A stretch of DNA of 64,000 nucleotides from Chitinophagales bacterium (GTDB taxonomy: Bacteria; Bacteroidota; Bacteroidia; Chitinophagales; JABDMM01), in NCBI GenBank assembly GCA_013001465.1, contig JABDMM010000088.1, positions 1 through 64,000 on the forward strand. The letters run 5' to 3'. Made by a program: the position numbers and the translations under genes. Below are positions 19,052 through 29,020 of this stretch, one piece after another (within the stretch, counting starts at the first letter, position 1; each line of letters opens with the position of its first letter). The notes under the pieces were generated by a model. It saw only the letters and a program-made list of their open reading frames with translations. It was not told the DNA's origin and searched no databases.

Positions 19052-19564
19052 TTAAAACAAGAATTTACCTGCAGCACCGAAGGAAAAGTCAAGACCTCCA
19101 TCATTTATTTTTCCAAATCCCAAAAAATCATATCCCAAACTTGCATATCCTAATTGTCCATTAAGATCTAAAATGAAGGAATCAGAAATCGGAACTTCAT
19201 AACCTCCGGTTGCTCCTAAACCAAAATAACTCCCACCATCTAAAGCTGATTCGATCACAATTCCATATTTGATAAAACCCCCAACATAGAATCCATCAAA
19301 GGTTTCTTCAAATGCATATCTATATTCCGGATTGATCAATACTAAGTTAAAATTCCCAACCGCAAAGTCAATCCCTGCTTTTACGGAATGAGTTTCATTG
19401 ATATTATATTGATACAGTCCTCCAATCCTATACCAAAACTCACCTCCAAATCCGGTAAATATCTGCGGTCCGGTTTCAGCTCCTGCTGCCATAGTTTGTG
19501 CTGTCAAATCGTTTGTCATAGTCAATGACAATGCTGCAAAGATCAATAAGAGTAACTTTTTCAT
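19052..19564 (-). CDS. Outer-membrane beta-barrel-like hypothetical protein
   Basis: Signal peptide; alternating aromatic/Gly strands; terminal FSFGAAGKFLF. Confidence 0.6.
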   Translation of the reverse strand: MKKLLLLIFAALSLTMTNDLTAQTMAAGAETGPQIFTGFGGEFWYRIGGLYQYNINETHSVKAGIDFAVGNFNLVLINPEYRYAFEETFDGFYVGGFIKYGIVIESALDGGSYFGLGATGGYEVPISDSFILDLNGQLGYASLGYDFLGFGKINDGGLDFSFGAAGKFLF

Positions 19565-19641
19565 ATAAATTAGGTTTTATTGTTTCGGGATAAATATAAG
19601 GTATTATTCTATTATGAAACAAGCTATGAATGATGATTTAT

Positions 19642-21372
19642 TTACAGTACTATGAACTTATCATTAAACATATTGCCATGGATATCTTCAGCTTGAATTA
19701 CGTACAGACCACCAGGGAATGAGGATACGTTTACTTTTTGATCTGACTCCGAAGCATAGATTTCTGATCCGTTTGACATCAGAATTTTTACTTTGACAAT
19801 GTCTTTTTTCAAATGAATAATATCTTTAACAGGATTTGGATAGAACCAATCAATCCGGACGTTTTGATTTTTTTGTGTCGGTGAACTAGTGGTGAAGTTA
19901 TTGACAGTTGCAGCGGTATAATCTGAGAAAATGATATTGCCATTGTCAAAACAAGCAGCCAGAATTCCCCAATTATAATTGTTAGCTGGAAGAAGGTCGT
20001 TAACTGATTTTAAAGATGCATTTGCTCCTGGGACATCAATCACTACATTAAAGTTTCCTTGAGTTCCACCAAATATCCTGTATCCTAAAGTGTTTGTATA
20101 TGAGATAGGATTCCAGTTGAGTTTTGCTGAATTTGTGCTAATATCAGTGGTCAAAGTATTTGTAGGGTTATCACAAGTAAAGTTTGTAAACTGTTGCACA
20201 GCAGACCATGGTCCAGCTTTCACACCTCCTGTATCACACAATACACGCATCTGCCATTCATAACTTGCACTGGCAGAAAGGTTAAAAACATTCAAGAAAC
20301 CCAATGTATTCTTGACTGTGAGCACAGTCACTGAGCTGTCAATCACTGGAGCTGTTTTTTTCCCCCTGATCTCGTAAAGACTCGCTCCAACAACAGGATC
20401 CCAAAATAATTTCGCAGATTCAATTCCTGGTTTACTCGAAAGGCCTGTCATTTGTGTATTTGAATTACAAGGTTCGCCTATCAATACATTATCAAAGGCT
20501 AATCCATAGTTCTGTGTTGAGCCATCGGAGGCAAATGGGAATCTAAACCGCACTCCTGATAATCCTGCTAATTGATTTAAGGGAATAGATACTCGCTGCC
20601 AACCGTTACTACTACCAGTATAAGTAGCAAGGTTGTTCCAAAATCCACCATTGTTTGTCGAATACTGAAAAATTGAACCATCCCATCCGAACTCCGTTTC
20701 GTGCCAAATATCAAACTCCACACTAACACTATCCAACGATGTGAAATCGAAACAAGGACTTGCCACTTCATTAAACTCATTGGGATTATAATAGCCGCCT
20801 TCGTTTAAAGAGTTGAGGTAATTAGTATCCAATCCACCATTTACCCAGGCTGATTGTCCGGAAGATGCTTTAGTAAGATTTCCCTTATTGGGTTTCCCAA
20901 GAAACCAACTGCTACCGCTCCCCTTTACGAACCACCCACCGTCTCCATTCTCGAAACTTTCTTTATAAGGGAAGCTTGAAACGGTGCTTAGTGATTGAAC
21001 ACATCTCTGAAGACTATCATTACTATTTATGGTATCCCCATTCAAGATAACCCAGCATGAAATAGTATATTTCCCTGGTGAAGAAATGTTTGCGGATGCG
21101 CTAAAAGTATATTGTTTAGTTCCATTTGCTGCGATACTCTGATTGACGCTATCAGTATGTGGCCCGCTATTGATAGGACCGCTTATAAACACACCTGCAG
21201 AATAACTACTTATAGCAGAAGGGCCATTGTTTTTCACTGTAATTGAAATTGGCAACGCATTAGTTGGGTTGCAAATAACTTCAGGAACATTGATAGAGAT
21301 CAAATTCAGGTCGGTAGCATGAAGGTTAAAACCCACGAATAATATCAAGATACTGCACAAAAGGATTTTCAT
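19642..21372 (-). CDS. Secreted T9SS protein with CARDB-like and Fn3-like domains
   Basis: Signal peptide; ICNPTNALPISITVKNNGPSAISSY (CARDB-like); C-terminal FYPNPVKDIIHLK...GGLYVIQAED. Confidence 0.8.
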   Translation of the reverse strand: MKILLCSILILFVGFNLHATDLNLISINVPEVICNPTNALPISITVKNNGPSAISSYSAGVFISGPINSGPHTDSVNQSIAANGTKQYTFSASANISSPGKYTISCWVILNGDTINSNDSLQRCVQSLSTVSSFPYKESFENGDGGWFVKGSGSSWFLGKPNKGNLTKASSGQSAWVNGGLDTNYLNSLNEGGYYNPNEFNEVASPCFDFTSLDSVSVEFDIWHETEFGWDGSIFQYSTNNGGFWNNLATYTGSSNGWQRVSIPLNQLAGLSGVRFRFPFASDGSTQNYGLAFDNVLIGEPCNSNTQMTGLSSKPGIESAKLFWDPVVGASLYEIRGKKTAPVIDSSVTVLTVKNTLGFLNVFNLSASASYEWQMRVLCDTGGVKAGPWSAVQQFTNFTCDNPTNTLTTDISTNSAKLNWNPISYTNTLGYRIFGGTQGNFNVVIDVPGANASLKSVNDLLPANNYNWGILAACFDNGNIIFSDYTAATVNNFTTSSPTQKNQNVRIDWFYPNPVKDIIHLKKDIVKVKILMSNGSEIYASESDQKVNVSSFPGGLYVIQAEDIHGNMFNDKFIVL

Positions 21373-21494
21373 AAGGGCAATTGGTTAAACATAAGTATAA
21401 ATATATGTATTTATTTACTTTGAAAGATTTAAGTTTATAGAGTGACATACTTACTGTCCTTGCAGTAGAATCGTTCAAACCTTATCTTTGCACG

Positions 21495-22733
21495 ATGAAA
21501 GCAATAACAACAATTTTATTATCAGTAACTTATTATTTTTCGTTCGGACAGTGTGATAACAGATACTTTGATCCAATCTTTGACTCTGTTACAACAACAA
21601 CTGTTGAGTATTCCTCAGTCTATAACCTCGATGTAGATATTTTCCAGCCTGTTGGAGACACATTTTCTGAAAGGCCTCTTATCATATTTGCACATGGTGG
21701 GGCATTTTATACGGGTAATAAAGAGAGTGGAACCATGGTTTCTCTCTGTACAGACTTTGCAAGAAGAGGATATGTTACCGCTTCTATTCAATATCGACTT
21801 GCCGGAAGTTTGTTTGATCTTCTCGATTCGACTGTTGCAATAGATATCGTCGTTAAAGCCGTTAGCGATGGGAAAGCATCTATTCGTTTTTTTAGAGATA
21901 GCCATGCCAATGGTAATCCATATGGGATCGATCCCAACCAAATCTATTCAGGAGGAAATTCTGCAGGCGGTGTTTTGTTTGCTCATGCCGCTGTTGTAGA
22001 CTCAAGCGAAGTTTCAGGGTATGTAGAAACAGCATTTAATAATAATGGAGGGATCGAAGGCAATAGTGGAAATCCTGGATATAACTCGCAAGTAAAAGCA
22101 GTGGTAAATCTTGCCGGTGCTATCAATCAAAAGGCTTGGATCGATTCTTCTGATCCTGCAATTGTAAGTTGTCATGGCACGTTAGATGCTACTGTACCTT
22201 ATAATTGTGGCGATCCATTAACCAGTATCACGCAAGGACTTGTTGATGTTGTTGATCTTTGCGGAGGAGGAAAAATGCAGGAAAGGATTGATCAGGTTGG
22301 AGGAGTTGGTGCATTGAGAACTTTTTGGGAGAGTGATCATGTTCCGTGGTCAGTTATTGCAGAGGATTACGATTTGATGTTTGAGTTTGTCCGAGATTTT
22401 CTATATCAGTCTTTAGATTGCAGCGGAGGTCAGATCACTTTAAAGAGTGATACTGTAAACTACGTCAAAGATACGCTCACTTCAATTACTGGAATTGAAA
22501 GTATAGAAACCACAATTTATCCAAATCCAGCTAGCGGAAATATCAATATAGAATTAGCAAATCAAGAAGACGTCGAAATAGCTATTGTGAATTTATCTGG
22601 ACAGTTAATGTTAAAAGAAGTGATCATTGGCTCCCATGAATTAGATGTTTCAACGCTGGCAGAAGGTATCTACATAATTGAAGTAAAAAGCGGTTCGAAA
22701 AAAATGTTCCATAAGATTAGCATCGTGAGATAA
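21495..22733 (+). CDS. Secreted alpha/beta-hydrolase (carboxylesterase/lipase-like) with T9SS sorting domain
   Basis: FAHGGAFYTGNKES oxyanion motif, GGNSAGG nucleophile elbow, C-terminal IYPNPASGNINIELA...GIYIIEVKSG. Confidence 0.85.
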   Translation: MKAITTILLSVTYYFSFGQCDNRYFDPIFDSVTTTTVEYSSVYNLDVDIFQPVGDTFSERPLIIFAHGGAFYTGNKESGTMVSLCTDFARRGYVTASIQYRLAGSLFDLLDSTVAIDIVVKAVSDGKASIRFFRDSHANGNPYGIDPNQIYSGGNSAGGVLFAHAAVVDSSEVSGYVETAFNNNGGIEGNSGNPGYNSQVKAVVNLAGAINQKAWIDSSDPAIVSCHGTLDATVPYNCGDPLTSITQGLVDVVDLCGGGKMQERIDQVGGVGALRTFWESDHVPWSVIAEDYDLMFEFVRDFLYQSLDCSGGQITLKSDTVNYVKDTLTSITGIESIETTIYPNPASGNINIELANQEDVEIAIVNLSGQLMLKEVIIGSHELDVSTLAEGIYIIEVKSGSKKMFHKISIVR

Positions 22734-22737
22734 TCAC

Positions 22738-22809
22738 GGCCCCGTAGTTCAAGGGATAGAACAAAAGTTTCCTAAACTTTAGATCCAGGTTCGAGTCCTG
22801 GCGGGGCTA
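22738..22809 (+). tRNA. tRNA-Arg (anticodon CCU)
   Basis: Cloverleaf by hand: acceptor GGCCCCG/CGGGGCT, D stem GTTC/GAAC, anticodon arm AAAGT-TTCCTAA-ACTTT, T arm CCAGG-TTCGAGT-CCTGG; CCA not encoded. Confidence 0.92.
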
Positions 22810-22928
22810 CTTCGGTGAATGGCGAATGGAGGATTGAGAATGGAGAATAATAACAAGTCTTTAGTTAGACTGGAATGAATTTTTAGTAGAATACTTTAAG
22901 AGGTCCACTTGGGGGCTATATCTGTAAT

Positions 22929-22960
22929 ATTGAGAAATTGAGGTATTGAGAAATTGAGAG
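22929..22960 (+). repeat. Tandem 8-mer ATTGAGNN x4
   Basis: ATTGAGAA ATTGAGGT ATTGAGAA ATTGAGAG. Confidence 0.85.
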
Positions 22961-23047
22961 GAGTAAAAATCTACACATCCCCAAAATAAAAATCCGGAAC
23001 CAAACAAAAGTCTGATCCCGGATCTCTTTAAGATATAACTTATCTAT

Positions 23048-26000
23048 CTATTGAACATTCAATTGCTTCGTAATTACAATATCACTTGACTGTAATCGAA
23101 TTTGATAAATGCCTGTCGGTAGACCGTCAACATCAATATTCATCATTCGATCATCTTCCATATCAGAGTTGAAAACCAGCTGACCCATCGTGTTATAAAT
23201 TTCAACTGTTAAATTTTTGTCTGCATTTATAAAGCGTGCATCGATCGTAGCTATGCTACTCACAGGATTTGGATAAACGCTAATCGATGCTTCCATTTGA
23301 TCTGTATAATCGCTTAACATGGCATTATACATTTCTTCTGGATTATCGATCTGAGTTGTTAATCCGTTTTTATGTCCGTTTCCACCAAAGTTGAAAAAAT
23401 TACAAACAAAGGATGGAAAGACAAAGAAGACCGTTCCGCTTACATCCAAAGATGCACAAATGCTTCCTCCTCCCGGAGCGATAAGACCAAAGACATCAAA
23501 ACCGGTAGTTACACCAGGTACAACTATGCTTAAGTCCAGTGTATTTGGGTTGTATACTAAAGTGTGTATTCTATAAAATCCAGGCGAGTTGATGTTAAAA
23601 GATGGATTTGGTCCTGCTTGCTCTATAACAAGTCCGGATCCTCTCGTGAGCACAAATACTTTTGTATATCCGGCAGGAATATTTATATCTCCGTTCGGAG
23701 TTGCACTTAACGTTCCTGAACCGTTGTCCACACAACTGAACAGATTATTCGAACTGAGCGTACCGGCATCAGGATTCTCTACGTAGATCGGCGCTCCTGC
23801 CACATCCAGAGATGCACAGATGGTTCCTCCTCCGGCAACTAAAAGTCCAAGAACATCAACTCCGGTTGTCGTGCCCGGCACTACGATGCTTAGATCTAGT
23901 GTATTCGGATCGAATACGAGTGAATGGATAGTATACTGACCACCCTGATCTACTGTAAAAGATGGACTTGTTCCATATTGTTCGATCACAAGACCAGCTC
24001 CGGATGTTAAAACGTATGCATTCACATATCCCGGAGGAACGATCGCAGTCCCATCAGCAATTGCTGAAATTGTTACACTTCCTCCTCCACAAACAGTGTC
24101 TTGATCTGCTATCATTCCGCCTGCTTCAGGATTTGTAACTTCGATTGGAGCTCCTGCTACGTCAAGTGAAGCACAGATCGATCCTCCACCCGGAACTATA
24201 AGATTAAAAACATCAACTCCGGTTGTTGTTCCCGGGATAACAATACTCAGATCAAGAGTCGCCGGATTATAGACCAACGTGTGAATAGTATAATTTCCAT
24301 TAGAGTTGACTGTAAATTCAGGTGTTGTGGTATTTACTTGTTCGATGACAAGATTAGCACCGGATGTCAATACATAAATAGAAGCATATCCGGCAGGAAC
24401 ATCTATGTTTCCATCAGGTGTTGCAGTTATAGTTGCACTACCATTTACCAGGCAAGTCGAAGCTATATCAGCAGTTATGGTTCCGGCATCCGGATTCTCT
24501 AAATATGATTTCGCGCCAGCGACATCGAGTGATGCACAAATGCTTCCACCACCTTGAATTAGTAAATTGTTAACGTCAAAGCCGGTTGTTACACCAGGAG
24601 CAACGATACTTAGATCCAATGTACTTGGATCAAACACCAATGAGTGAATTGTATATACGCCACTTCCGCTTGTTGTGAACTGTGGTATTGTGTTTGTTTG
24701 CTCAATGACCAAATTGTTTCCAGATGTCAATACATAAGCATTTACAAAGCCCGGTGGGACGATCGCATTTCCATCTGCAGTTGCGGAAAGTGTAACACTT
24801 CCGCTTGCTGAACACACTGTATCCTGACCTGCTATCATTCCGCCTGCTTCAGGATTCGGCACTACATTTATCGGAGCTCCTGCAGCATCCAGAGATGCGC
24901 AAATGCTTCCTCCTCCTGGAACAATTAGTCCTAGGACGTCAACACCGGTTGTTGTCCCGGGAACTACTATGCTCAGATCCAGTGTGTTTGGGTTATAAAC
25001 TAAAGTATGAATGGTGTAAAGACCGTTAGCGTTTACTGTAAACTCAGGGATCGTGTTGGTTTGTTCGATTACTAATGTGTTTCCTGAAGTAAGAACAAAC
25101 AAAGATGAATACCCCGGAGGTACATTGATATTTCCATCTGCAGTTGCTGTTAAAGTCGCTGACCCATTAACCAAACAAGTCGATGATACATCGGCCGTTA
25201 ACGTTCCGGCATCCGGATTATCGATGTATGTCGGTGCTCCAGCTACATCGAGAGAAGCACAAATCGAACCTCCACCTTGTAACAAAAGACCATTGACATC
25301 AAAACCTGTAGTAACTCCAGGAGTTACAATACTAAGATCAAGAGTATTCGGATCGAAGACTAAGGAATGGATAGTATAAGTACCACCTCCACTAACTGTA
25401 AATTGAGGTGCAGTATTAGTTTGTTCTATCACGAGACCCACTCCTGAAGTAAGAACATATGCATTCACATATCCTTGAGGTACTACTGCATTTCCATCAG
25501 CAGTTGCTGTTAAGTTGATACTATTTCCAGCAGCACAGACTGTGTCTATTGTGGCTGTCATTGATCCTGCATCTGCAAGGCATTGTCCAAAGCTGACCGT
25601 GTAATCCTCGACTTCTCCAAAGCTAAAATTACTGCATGGTGAAGGGTAGTAAAAACTGTTCACCGAAATACGCATTGTCGTGGAACCACTTACTCCACTT
25701 GGGATCGTAATACTTCCGCTTACTGAATATTTTGACTTTTTTTGAAAAACCTGCTCACCTGAATCATTAAAATCACCATCACCATTAAAATCGAACCATA
25801 CTCTCCAACGGTTTTTCTTATTTGACCAATATGAATTACTTCCGGGGGTTAAAGTGATAGAGTAAGTTGATCCCGGTAATAGATTCCCATTTACATTGGT
25901 GTAGTCTCCATAACCTCCATCGTCACCGCTTGTATTATTTATACCGTCGAAATCCACCGTTTCTATGTAAGAATAATAGGTGGAAGATCCGCTCGAAGTA

Positions 26001-26101
26001 CAATAATTTTGAGCATGAGATTGAAAAGTGAAGAGAGAAAACATGGCAGTTATACAGAATGCTGCATATAGTTTGCCTTTTCTAGATAGTAGTGCCTTCA
26101 T
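23048..26101 (-). CDS. Secreted GEVED-domain protein with six ~100-120-aa tandem repeats and T9SS sorting domain
   Basis: N-terminal GEVED-like segment (WRVWFDFNGDGDFNDSGEQVF...FGEVEDYTV); six YVLTSG..LVIEQ...YTIH(S/T)LV(F/Y)(D/N)P.TLDLSIV...GGGSICASLD repeats; C-terminal VYPNPVSSIATIDA. Confidence 0.87.
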   Translation of the reverse strand: MKALLSRKGKLYAAFCITAMFSLFTFQSHAQNYCTSSGSSTYYSYIETVDFDGINNTSGDDGGYGDYTNVNGNLLPGSTYSITLTPGSNSYWSNKKNRWRVWFDFNGDGDFNDSGEQVFQKKSKYSVSGSITIPSGVSGSTTMRISVNSFYYPSPCSNFSFGEVEDYTVSFGQCLADAGSMTATIDTVCAAGNSINLTATADGNAVVPQGYVNAYVLTSGVGLVIEQTNTAPQFTVSGGGTYTIHSLVFDPNTLDLSIVTPGVTTGFDVNGLLLQGGGSICASLDVAGAPTYIDNPDAGTLTADVSSTCLVNGSATLTATADGNINVPPGYSSLFVLTSGNTLVIEQTNTIPEFTVNANGLYTIHTLVYNPNTLDLSIVVPGTTTGVDVLGLIVPGGGSICASLDAAGAPINVVPNPEAGGMIAGQDTVCSASGSVTLSATADGNAIVPPGFVNAYVLTSGNNLVIEQTNTIPQFTTSGSGVYTIHSLVFDPSTLDLSIVAPGVTTGFDVNNLLIQGGGSICASLDVAGAKSYLENPDAGTITADIASTCLVNGSATITATPDGNIDVPAGYASIYVLTSGANLVIEQVNTTTPEFTVNSNGNYTIHTLVYNPATLDLSIVIPGTTTGVDVFNLIVPGGGSICASLDVAGAPIEVTNPEAGGMIADQDTVCGGGSVTISAIADGTAIVPPGYVNAYVLTSGAGLVIEQYGTSPSFTVDQGGQYTIHSLVFDPNTLDLSIVVPGTTTGVDVLGLLVAGGGTICASLDVAGAPIYVENPDAGTLSSNNLFSCVDNGSGTLSATPNGDINIPAGYTKVFVLTRGSGLVIEQAGPNPSFNINSPGFYRIHTLVYNPNTLDLSIVVPGVTTGFDVFGLIAPGGGSICASLDVSGTVFFVFPSFVCNFFNFGGNGHKNGLTTQIDNPEEMYNAMLSDYTDQMEASISVYPNPVSSIATIDARFINADKNLTVEIYNTMGQLVFNSDMEDDRMMNIDVDGLPTGIYQIRLQSSDIVITKQLNVQ

Positions 26102-26253
26102 TTGTTTAAAGTTTTTAGTTAATTATTAAACAAAAACGCTTAAACAATAAAATTGTTTATATGTAAACCTCTTTTTATTCTCTAAATAAGGATTTCAAGA
26201 GACGAAGATATGGTTGAGCCCTATTTTCTTTTTACAAACTTTAATTACTTCAA

Positions 26254-26928
26254 CTATTTCCCTGAAATGAGGAGACCGATTGCAAGAATGAGTAAGATCA
26301 GAGTTTTAGTAATTCTTGTCCCATTCCAAAATTTCTTGCTTTTCAATAAATTCCCGATCCTTCCTGAGATCAAAGCGATACTGCAGAATATGAATATAGT
26401 TACTATCATAAAGATCGATCCCAAGGTGATCATCTGCAGTATTATTCCTCCTGCAGCAGTATCAACGAATTGAGGAAGGAAAGCGATGAAGAATAGAGAG
26501 ACTTTTGGGTTGAGCACGTTCATTATAAAACCCCTTCTTACCATTATAAAGAAAGGATCTCTTTTTGTTTCCATGTATGAAGATCCCGCACTTTCGATTC
26601 CTTTTTCATTCCATGCCTTCCATGCCAGATAGAAAAGATAGGCAGCCCCCAAGATCTTAAATAGAAAATATACTGCTTCGGATTCTCCGATGATTACCGA
26701 TAATCCAAGTGCTGCTGCTAATGTATGTATCATAACTCCACTGGCAAGTCCCAATGAAACTGCTACTCCATTTCTCCTTCCTTTGTTCAGGCTCTCAACC
26801 AGAACATATAGGTTATCTGGTCCAGGCATAAGCGCTAAAATGAATGTAGCCGAAACAAAAGGAAGTAATGTGTCAATATTCACACTTATGAAAATATAAA
26901 AAGAACAGTTTAGCCAGTTCACTCGCAT
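26254..26928 (-). CDS. LysE family translocator
   Basis: LALMPGPDNLYVL, GRRNGVAVSLGLASG, MNVLNPKVSLFFIAFLPQF. Likely start is downstream of the ORF start, near MPGPDN. Confidence 0.9.
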   Translation of the reverse strand: MRVNWLNCSFYIFISVNIDTLLPFVSATFILALMPGPDNLYVLVESLNKGRRNGVAVSLGLASGVMIHTLAAALGLSVIIGESEAVYFLFKILGAAYLFYLAWKAWNEKGIESAGSSYMETKRDPFFIMVRRGFIMNVLNPKVSLFFIAFLPQFVDTAAGGIILQMITLGSIFMIVTIFIFCSIALISGRIGNLLKSKKFWNGTRITKTLILLILAIGLLISGK

Positions 26929-26944
26929 TATTTACCTTTACATC

Positions 26945-27460
26945 ATGCTAATCATAGTTGCCGGACTTCCTGGTTCGGGTAAGAGTTTTTTTGCATATAG
27001 GTTTGCTGAAAGGATCAATGCAGAATATCTCAGCAGTGATGTTATACGACGGGAATTGCTGAGCGAAAGGGAATACAGCCAGGAGGAGAAATATCGGGTA
27101 TACGATGAAATGTTGTACAGAACTCAACAGCTCCTCTCCAAAAACAGAGATGTGATCGTCGATGCAACTTTCTACAAGAATGACCTTAGACAAAAATATT
27201 TAGATGCAGCTATTAGTCTTAAGTGCAAAACGATAATGATCGAGGTATGGGCTTCCGAATCCATCAGCAGGAAACGATTAGAAAGAAATCGAAAGTATAG
27301 TGAGGCTGATCTTGAAGTATACCTGAAAGTCAAAAAGTCTTTCGAGTCAATACAACAGGACCACCTGCGTCTGCGATCCACCAATTCCAATATCGACCAT
27401 ATGATCGAAACTTCGTTAGCTTACATTAAAGACAAGTATGTTACAGGAGCAAGTAGTTAA
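26945..27460 (+). CDS. P-loop kinase-like ATPase
   Basis: Walker A AGLPGSGKS; VIVDATFYK. Confidence 0.85.
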   Translation: MLIIVAGLPGSGKSFFAYRFAERINAEYLSSDVIRRELLSEREYSQEEKYRVYDEMLYRTQQLLSKNRDVIVDATFYKNDLRQKYLDAAISLKCKTIMIEVWASESISRKRLERNRKYSEADLEVYLKVKKSFESIQQDHLRLRSTNSNIDHMIETSLAYIKDKYVTGASS

Positions 27461-28415
27461 ATTAGCGTCTATCTCTGGATTCCAACTTCTGGAAACTCAC
27501 ATTTCATGGGTACTACTCGGCAAGGAACATGTTTTTAAGATCAAAAAGCCAATCAAGTACCCATTCCTCGACTTTAGTACGCTTAAGGATCGAAAAAAAT
27601 ACTGTCAAAATGAAGTGAAGTTAAACAGCAGGTTGTCCAACATCTACCTGGATGTTTTGCCCATCACAAACGAAAAGGGAGAAATATATGTCGATGGCAG
27701 AGGAAAAACTATTGACTATGCGGTCAGGATGAAAAGGATGCAAACGGGGAAACGAATGGATATCATGCTCACTAAAAATAAAGTAGAAATGAGTCAAATG
27801 TTGAATCTGGCGGAGAAGATCGCTGAATTTCACTTGAAAGCTACGATCGTGAGACCCGTCTTTAGCAAGAGGATATTGAAAAATACATTTAATGAAATTC
27901 GATCTGTCCGGGATTGGATCAAGGAAAATCTTTCAAGTAAATATGCCAGCGATCTAGACCGCATGATCATATATTCCGATCGATTTATTGACAAACATTC
28001 GGGACTCATAAAAAAAAGAATAAAGGAAGGCTACTACCGCGATGTACATGGAGACCTGCATTCACGAAATATTTTTCTTTACAGGGATCCTGTGATCTTT
28101 GATTGCATCGAGTTTAACGACAGTTTTCGCCAGATCGATGTGCTGAATGAAGTTGCATTTTTCTGTATGGACCTCGAAGCGCACGGCAGGAATGACCTCA
28201 GCAATGGTTTTATGAACCACTACCTTGAGCTTTCTCCGTGTATGAATACAGATGAAGAACGACTTCTGTTCAATTATTACAAGTGTTTTCGCGCAAATGT
28301 CAGAGCAAAAGTGAATACACTAAGAGCAATGCAGACTGTAGACCCGACAGAGATCGAAGTGTATAGCAGAGAGATCAGGGACTACATCAGGATGATGGTC
28401 TCATTGAATGATTAA
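27438..28415 (+). CDS. Aminoglycoside-phosphotransferase-like kinase
   Basis: VHGDLHSRNIFL catalytic loop and VIFDCIEFND; 23-nt overlap with the upstream P-loop kinase. Confidence 0.82.
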   Translation: MLQEQVVKLASISGFQLLETHISWVLLGKEHVFKIKKPIKYPFLDFSTLKDRKKYCQNEVKLNSRLSNIYLDVLPITNEKGEIYVDGRGKTIDYAVRMKRMQTGKRMDIMLTKNKVEMSQMLNLAEKIAEFHLKATIVRPVFSKRILKNTFNEIRSVRDWIKENLSSKYASDLDRMIIYSDRFIDKHSGLIKKRIKEGYYRDVHGDLHSRNIFLYRDPVIFDCIEFNDSFRQIDVLNEVAFFCMDLEAHGRNDLSNGFMNHYLELSPCMNTDEERLLFNYYKCFRANVRAKVNTLRAMQTVDPTEIEVYSREIRDYIRMMVSLND

Positions 28416-28498
28416 ATTCAGGAACTTGTGTTGGAGTGATATTGAAGGTAACATTGCAAGAACGCAAGGAAATCAGGACTTAAAACAAATGATGGGAT

Positions 28499-28957
28499 TT
28501 ATAACTCGCCGTTGTATACTTCTTTCATATAGGAAGTGTAGTCAGGTTGTTCAGCTTGTTTGAGCACATGTTCGATCCAGGCTAATCTTTCATGATTGAT
28601 AACCTCAAGCTCCCAAATGCATGGTGCTAGCCCGTCACCAGAAATTATCCGGTAATCTGACCGCTCATATTCTGTAAAAAAAATGTGGGTGTTGAGCATG
28701 TTTTCACCAACCCACCAATTAATGATCGCGAAGATTCCTTCTTTGCCCTCGTGAAGAATAAGAAAAGCAATATTGCTCGATTCAGAATTAAAGCTGTTCC
28801 CCATTGCAAGCCATCGCGACAAACTGGAAATTGCAAGATCATAATCCCCGGGAGACTGAAAACTTTCAAACTGAAAGATCGTGTACACTTTTACAAACCA
28901 TTTGTCGATCTTGACCGTCTCGCAGAATTTTATTCTCCTCTTTTTATATAATTTCAT
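28499..28957 (-). CDS. Hypothetical protein
   Basis: Intact 152-aa ORF; no family recognised. Confidence 0.55.
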   Translation of the reverse strand: MKLYKKRRIKFCETVKIDKWFVKVYTIFQFESFQSPGDYDLAISSLSRWLAMGNSFNSESSNIAFLILHEGKEGIFAIINWWVGENMLNTHIFFTEYERSDYRIISGDGLAPCIWELEVINHERLAWIEHVLKQAEQPDYTSYMKEVYNGEL

Positions 28958-29020
28958 TTATAACTTTGTATCCTTCTAACGATCTTAAGAAACTAAGTTA
29001 AACCATTACAGCCAACAGAT

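Noticed and set aside
18850-19104. 84-aa minus-strand ORF overlapping the barrel-like gene and its terminator
   Set aside because: Covers a strong terminator hairpin and overlaps a better ORF in another frame; spurious.
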